Shown piece by piece: positions 59,963 to 64,000 of a DNA stretch of 64,000 bases. The number at the start of each line of letters is the position of its first letter. Position 1 is the first letter of the stretch. This stretch comes from Flavilitoribacter nigricans DSM 23189 = NBRC 102662 (GTDB lineage: Bacteria > Bacteroidota > Bacteroidia > Chitinophagales > Saprospiraceae). The translations under genes and the position numbers were made by a program. The DNA is taken from contig NZ_PDUD01000017.1 in assembly GCF_002646595.1 (NCBI RefSeq), positions 372,001-436,000 of the forward strand, in the 5' to 3' direction. The notes beneath the pieces are model-generated. The model was given only the letters and a program-made list of their open reading frames with translations, was not told where the DNA came from and searched no databases.

Positions 59963-61276
59963 TTATTCCACTTTCGTACGCAGCCTTTCCGCAAAATAAC
60001 GCCCGATTGCAAAGCCTTCCTCCTGCCCGTTAACGATGGCGGGCATATAGTGAATGCCCCCGTAAAACCGGCTGATGGCCGCCTCGTCGGCTGCAGCCCG
60101 AAAAGAACTGTAGTGCCGGGTGGGCAGGCCAAACTCCATTTCCGTCGAATCGGCAAAAGCAAAATCGTCACCGAACATGCGGGTCAGCATGATCGCCGCG
60201 CCGGAAGAGACCACACTGTGCCCGCTGGTATACTCGGGAAAGGGAGGCGTTTGCAGTACCGGCGTCCAGTTGGGGTCAATGTACTGATTGATGTAGGTCT
60301 CCGGGCGAATGACCGAACTGCGGTATTTTTCATCCCAGCAACTGATGAAGCAATCGGCCAGGGTGACCGCCACGCTGGCGTAGGCTTCCGCCGATTCCAC
60401 CGTCGACGCTCCGGCCTTCTTGCAGGCCAGGGCCGTGATGTTCATCCAGTGGCCGTTCGGCGAGATCTTTTTGGTAGCGTACATCACATGGCCGCGCACG
60501 TTCATTTTAAAGGGGTTGCAATCCCAGAAATTGGCGATCTCATTCTCTTCCGCCGTATTGGATCGTACCTGCTGGTAAACATCCGTGACATCTTTATAAA
60601 ACCGGCTGGTGGTATCCACGGAGAATGATGGTGGCGGTTCCGGTTTGAACTGGTCGGCAGCATCCAGCAGAAACGGACGCAACTGATTCCAGTGCGGTTC
60701 GATCGCTTTCAGATAGGCCGGCGGGGTCGGTTTCCAGGAACCTTCATCGTATTGGACCCGGTATTCGGGCATCGAGCGGATCTTGTGGTAATTGTCGCCG
60801 CCCGCCCAGGCCAGGATGTGGGCCGCTACCCGCTGACCGTAAACCAGGGAATTTTCCAACACCTCCTCCGGCATACCGTGTCCCCTGAATTCTGTGAGCA
60901 AAGCACTTTCAAAGTCGTTGATCTTTTCTTCCGAAATGACAAAAGCTTTACCCGAGGTAAGCACCGCGTGCACGGCGGCCAGGGTCAGGCTGATTTCCCG
61001 GCCCGCTTCCGGCTCCGGTACCGCTTCCAGATCCAGTAACTGACCGGCCATACTTCGGTAGGTAGGGTCCCCCTGGATCAGCGTCTCGTAGGCTGCCACG
61101 GAAATATAGGCGTAAGTCCGGCTCGTGACCGGCGGTGAGTAGATGTCGTAAACCATTACATCCGTCACTTGCTTGATGGCCCGGTGGATATAATCGGGCT
61201 GTTCGGTTTTGCTTTTCCAGTCGTCCGATTGCAGCACAAATGCCAGGATCAGACTACCCCACAGTAATCGCATCAT
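59963..61276 (-). CDS. Vanadium-dependent haloperoxidase-family (PAP2-like) exported protein
   Basis: The 437-residue protein has a short signal sequence (MMRLLWGSLILAFVLQS) and the acid-phosphatase/vanadium-haloperoxidase motifs: K...RP in KYRSSVIRPETY, PEYTSGHSVVSSG, and SRFYGGIHYMPA with a downstream EGFAIGRYFAERL. It could oxidise halides or act as a phosphatase; the sequence alone does not separate these. Its start overlaps the end of the upstream FG-GAP/UnbV gene by 4 bases (ATGA), so both proteins are translated together and probably work together outside the cytoplasm. Confidence 0.85.
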   Translation of the reverse strand: MMRLLWGSLILAFVLQSDDWKSKTEQPDYIHRAIKQVTDVMVYDIYSPPVTSRTYAYISVAAYETLIQGDPTYRSMAGQLLDLEAVPEPEAGREISLTLAAVHAVLTSGKAFVISEEKINDFESALLTEFRGHGMPEEVLENSLVYGQRVAAHILAWAGGDNYHKIRSMPEYRVQYDEGSWKPTPPAYLKAIEPHWNQLRPFLLDAADQFKPEPPPSFSVDTTSRFYKDVTDVYQQVRSNTAEENEIANFWDCNPFKMNVRGHVMYATKKISPNGHWMNITALACKKAGASTVESAEAYASVAVTLADCFISCWDEKYRSSVIRPETYINQYIDPNWTPVLQTPPFPEYTSGHSVVSSGAAIMLTRMFGDDFAFADSTEMEFGLPTRHYSSFRAAADEAAISRFYGGIHYMPAIVNGQEEGFAIGRYFAERLRTKVE

Positions 61277-64000
61277 AATACTTTCCTTTTATTACCGCTG
61301 AAATCGGTAATGGTCATACTTTTTATCTGGTTATTGATCGGGAATTTTCGGGATGACTGGGACAAATAGGTAGCGCCGTAATAAAATTCTACCCGCCGCC
61401 GGCTCCCATCCCGGTAAAGGATGTCGGCCGAAAAATCGTTGGCCTGCAGATCGATCCATTGGGTGATCTCCCTGCGGGTGGAACTGTTCTCATTGAACAC
61501 CAGCAGATCGTCCTGATTCTGGGTAGCAATGACGGCCATTTCCTTTTTGGCAGTTTGCAGACTCGCCAGCCCTTTGGCATCGCCCCGGACGAAAAATCCA
61601 CTTTCCTGCAGCGGCACTTCGGTAAAGTGTCCCTGTCCATCCCCCAGCAGGCAGAGGCCGGAAAAGGCGTCGTGTCGGCCGCTGTAGGGATCCATTCCGT
61701 AATCGTTGCCGACGAGTAAAAGATCCAGATGACCGTCGCCATTGACATCGCGACTGATCATTCCGTAAACGGGCGCTTCCTGGGCAGCCAATGGGAGCGG
61801 GCTCATCACGAAACGGCCATCTCCCCGGTTCTCGATGTAAGAAGTCCTCATTTCCGTAGCATCCAGTTGGATGGCATCTCCCCGGTCGGCCGCAGACCAG
61901 ATATCGTCCATACACGCCAGGCCGTAGGCCGTGTAGGTGGGGAATTTCTTGCGCATACTCACTACCTGACTCACGAGGTCATCGCGGGAAGCCATCGGGT
62001 AAGCACGTCGCACACCGTCCGCCCCTTTGATGTAGCAAAAGACCATGGGATCGATTAGTCCGTTTCCATCCATATCCTTGGCCAGGATCGTCATGGGTTC
62101 TTCCGGACTTGCCGTATAATTGGTGTTCAGCCCCTGATTTCCGGCCACATAATCGATATCGCCGTCGCCGTCAAAGTCACCGGCGGTCAGGCTGTTCCAC
62201 CAGCCTGTGCGCTGATCGAGGCCCGTCTCGATCCGCCGGAAAGCCATACCTGTATTTTGCAGAAATACAACCGGCATCCACTCGCCGGTCAGCACCAGAT
62301 CCGGCTTTCCGTCCGCATTGAAGTCACTCCACAGCGCGTCGGTAACCATGCCGATATGCCGGAGTTCCGGGAAGTACCGTTCCGTGACGTCCGTGAATTT
62401 TCCGTTGTTGTTTTCCAGCAGGAAACTCCTGGGCGCCATCGGATAAGCGGCCGAAACTACCCGTCCGCCGACGAAGAGGTCCAGGTCACCGTCACCATCA
62501 AAATCCGCCGCCTTCACGCAGGAACCGTTGGTGAGATCGGCAGGCAGGGCTCCTTCGGCCCGGGCGAAATGGCCTTTACCGTCGTTCAGGAAAAATCGGT
62601 CGTTGCTGATGGGGTGCTCCGCGGGAATCTCGTAACTACCGCTCACCAGATAGAGATCAAGGTCCGCATCGTTGTCTGCATCGAATAGCAATACGCCCAT
62701 ATCTTCGTACAGAATATCTTCTTCCTGCAAAAAGCGCGAATTGTCAGCGGTAAAACGGGCATTGGCATCCTGCATAAAAAAGACGCCGGGATGATCGGAA
62801 GAACCCCCGACGTAAAAATCGTCCAGGCCATCCTGATCAATATCGCCCACCGCAATACCGGGACCGTACTGGCTCAGTTTGTGGGGCAGGGTGCGTTGGA
62901 TGTTGTAATCGGCAAAATCGGTTTCTACGGGCTGGTACCGGACGCCGTGTTCCGCCGTGGTATTCCGGAGCAGTGTAGCATCGAAGCGGTCGGCCGGTGC
63001 TTTTTCTATCCGGCGTCCGGCAGCCTGGTGGTTCAGAGTGATGGTTTGTCCCGTTTTGATGCGTTCGAGTTGCTGACTACTGCCGTCCGGCCAGCGAACC
63101 AGCAGGGAATCGATCCTTTTCACAGGCGGTGCGAAGTGTGCCCGGGGATCGTTGGTCGATAAATAACCCCGAATGGGATAATGCTCGTAAAATTGCTGTT
63201 GGCCCTGATCGTAATAGATCTGCAGGGTCGCTCCCAGTCCGTCCGGATTGGCAGCGGGCCCTTCGAAGCGGACCGAAAGGTAGCGGTCGTTGTCCTGCAG
63301 GGTATTTTCGTACAAAAAAGCCGGACCGTTGATGTTGTTGATGACCACTTCCAGATCGCCGTCATTATCCAGATCCACATAGACTCCGCCGTTGGAGAAC
63401 GACTCGTCGTCCAGCCCCCAGGCCCGGGCCGTATTTTCGAACAGGACCCCGTTAGTGTTCCGGTAAGCGTAGTTCGCCAGTTTGACCACCGGCAGCGAAT
63501 CGGTCATGGCCAGGGTATAACTTTCGGAAGCGCCGCTCTGGCCGTTACCGTAGGCGATGTAATCCAGATCGGTCACATCCCGCGGCAAACCGTTGGTAAT
63601 AATGAGGTCCCGAAAACCGTCGTGGTCGAAATCCGCCACCAGCGAACACCAGCTCCAATCAGTCTGGTAGATGCCTGACATGAAACCGACATCCTCAAAT
63701 ACCGGCTGCCCATCCGGAGTCGGGCCGGAATTCAACTGCAGCATATTGCGCACATACTGGTGGTTGTACCCATACTGCTCATTATTGATGTAGTTGTAAT
63801 ATTCATTGCCGCTCAGCATTCTTTTCTTCCGCAGGTTATTTTCCGGCAGCATTTCCAGAGAGATCAGGTCGGAATAGCCGTCATTATTGATGTCCACAAT
63901 GTCAGTCCCCATGGCGTTCCAGGCCGTGTGTTTGAAGTATACACCTAACTGGTCCGTGAAGGTACCGTCCTGGTTATTGATGTAGCACAGATCATTGGAA
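61273..64000 (-). CDS. FG-GAP/VCBS repeat protein with UnbV/ASPIC domain (N-terminus beyond window)
   Basis: The reading frame is open from 61273 to the right edge, so the N-terminus is missing and at least 908 residues are visible. Many D-x-[DN]-x-D-G calcium-loop repeats of FG-GAP/integrin-type propellers are present (DINNDGYSD, DFDHDGFRD, DLDNDGDLE, DIDQDGLDD, DADNDADLD, DFDGDGDLD and more). A UnbV/ASPIC domain lies between two propeller parts (SVRFEGPAANPDGLGATLQI, PVKRIDSLLVRWPDGSSQ). It is probably cell-surface or secreted. It precedes, and overlaps by 4 bases, the haloperoxidase-like gene, with which it should form an operon. Confidence 0.88.
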   Translation of the reverse strand, partial: SNDLCYINNQDGTFTDQLGVYFKHTAWNAMGTDIVDINNDGYSDLISLEMLPENNLRKKRMLSGNEYYNYINNEQYGYNHQYVRNMLQLNSGPTPDGQPVFEDVGFMSGIYQTDWSWCSLVADFDHDGFRDLIITNGLPRDVTDLDYIAYGNGQSGASESYTLAMTDSLPVVKLANYAYRNTNGVLFENTARAWGLDDESFSNGGVYVDLDNDGDLEVVINNINGPAFLYENTLQDNDRYLSVRFEGPAANPDGLGATLQIYYDQGQQQFYEHYPIRGYLSTNDPRAHFAPPVKRIDSLLVRWPDGSSQQLERIKTGQTITLNHQAAGRRIEKAPADRFDATLLRNTTAEHGVRYQPVETDFADYNIQRTLPHKLSQYGPGIAVGDIDQDGLDDFYVGGSSDHPGVFFMQDANARFTADNSRFLQEEDILYEDMGVLLFDADNDADLDLYLVSGSYEIPAEHPISNDRFFLNDGKGHFARAEGALPADLTNGSCVKAADFDGDGDLDLFVGGRVVSAAYPMAPRSFLLENNNGKFTDVTERYFPELRHIGMVTDALWSDFNADGKPDLVLTGEWMPVVFLQNTGMAFRRIETGLDQRTGWWNSLTAGDFDGDGDIDYVAGNQGLNTNYTASPEEPMTILAKDMDGNGLIDPMVFCYIKGADGVRRAYPMASRDDLVSQVVSMRKKFPTYTAYGLACMDDIWSAADRGDAIQLDATEMRTSYIENRGDGRFVMSPLPLAAQEAPVYGMISRDVNGDGHLDLLLVGNDYGMDPYSGRHDAFSGLCLLGDGQGHFTEVPLQESGFFVRGDAKGLASLQTAKKEMAVIATQNQDDLLVFNENSSTRREITQWIDLQANDFSADILYRDGSRRRVEFYYGATYLSQSSRKFPINNQIKSMTITDFSGNKRKVL

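Overview
The window looks like chromosome of a free-living member of the Bacteroidota, most likely a Saprospiria/Lewinella-type bacterium. The evidence is family content: a type IX secretion sorting domain, 800-residue FtsX-type permeases, TonB receptors with carboxypeptidase-regulatory N-termini, LytS/LytTR and sigma-54 two-component pairs, a DUF1501/DUF1800 pair, UnbV/FG-GAP proteins, and TAnnTTTG-type promoters. The genus is inference. No rRNA, tRNA, CRISPR array, phage block or transposase gene was recognised.

Layout. 1-5.1 kb: start of a cell-wall amidase-like gene, cytochrome c maturation genes ccmB-ccmC-ccmD, glutamate dehydrogenase and an Lrp/AsnC regulator. 5.1-9.9 kb: a TraB/GumN protein, a large secreted metalloprotease with Asp-Thr repeats and a TRIC-type channel. 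10-20.9 kb: a histidine kinase and NtrC-type regulator divergent from one ABC ATPase and three tandem FtsX-like permeases, with a candidate sigma-54 promoter in front and a terminator behind. 21-25.1 kb: a sugar-kinase-like phosphotransferase and DUF1800/DUF1501 exported proteins. 25.3-27.7 kb: three inverted-repeat elements, a HAD phosphatase, and an ECF sigma factor followed by a membrane protein with an OmpA domain that may be its anti-sigma factor. 27.8-34 kb: an appendage-type protein, an SGNH hydrolase, and three exported lipoproteins (amidohydrolase, PQQ sugar dehydrogenase, BNR propeller).

34.2-35.5 kb holds the most interesting island. An XRE regulator is divergent from a two-gene unit. 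The first gene encodes a membrane-anchored protein with a GIY-YIG/URI-like polymorphic-toxin domain; the second, overlapping by 4 bp, encodes a small acidic protein that could be its immunity protein. A well-formed Bacteroidota promoter precedes the unit and a palindrome covers its -33 element.

35.8-48.7 kb has an iron and envelope flavour: two PepSY proteins, a YceI protein, two TonB-dependent receptors, a LytS/LytTR pair, an esterase and a dienelactone hydrolase. The larger PepSY gene and the siderophore-type receptor share a palindromic upstream motif. 49-55 kb: a small secreted protein, a membrane-bound LuxR-type regulator, an array of GGTGCGCTGCACC-type repeats, a two-subunit molybdenum hydroxylase and an MFS drug exporter. 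55.5-64 kb: a short-chain dehydrogenase, a DDAH-type hydrolase with an amino-acid permease and a Nudix-like regulator, then a vanadium-haloperoxidase-family protein translationally coupled to a large FG-GAP/UnbV protein that runs off the right edge.

Three copies of one imperfectly palindromic element (26.2, 39.5 and 45.8 kb) and several other long inverted repeats lie between genes, suggesting non-autonomous mobile or structured repeats.
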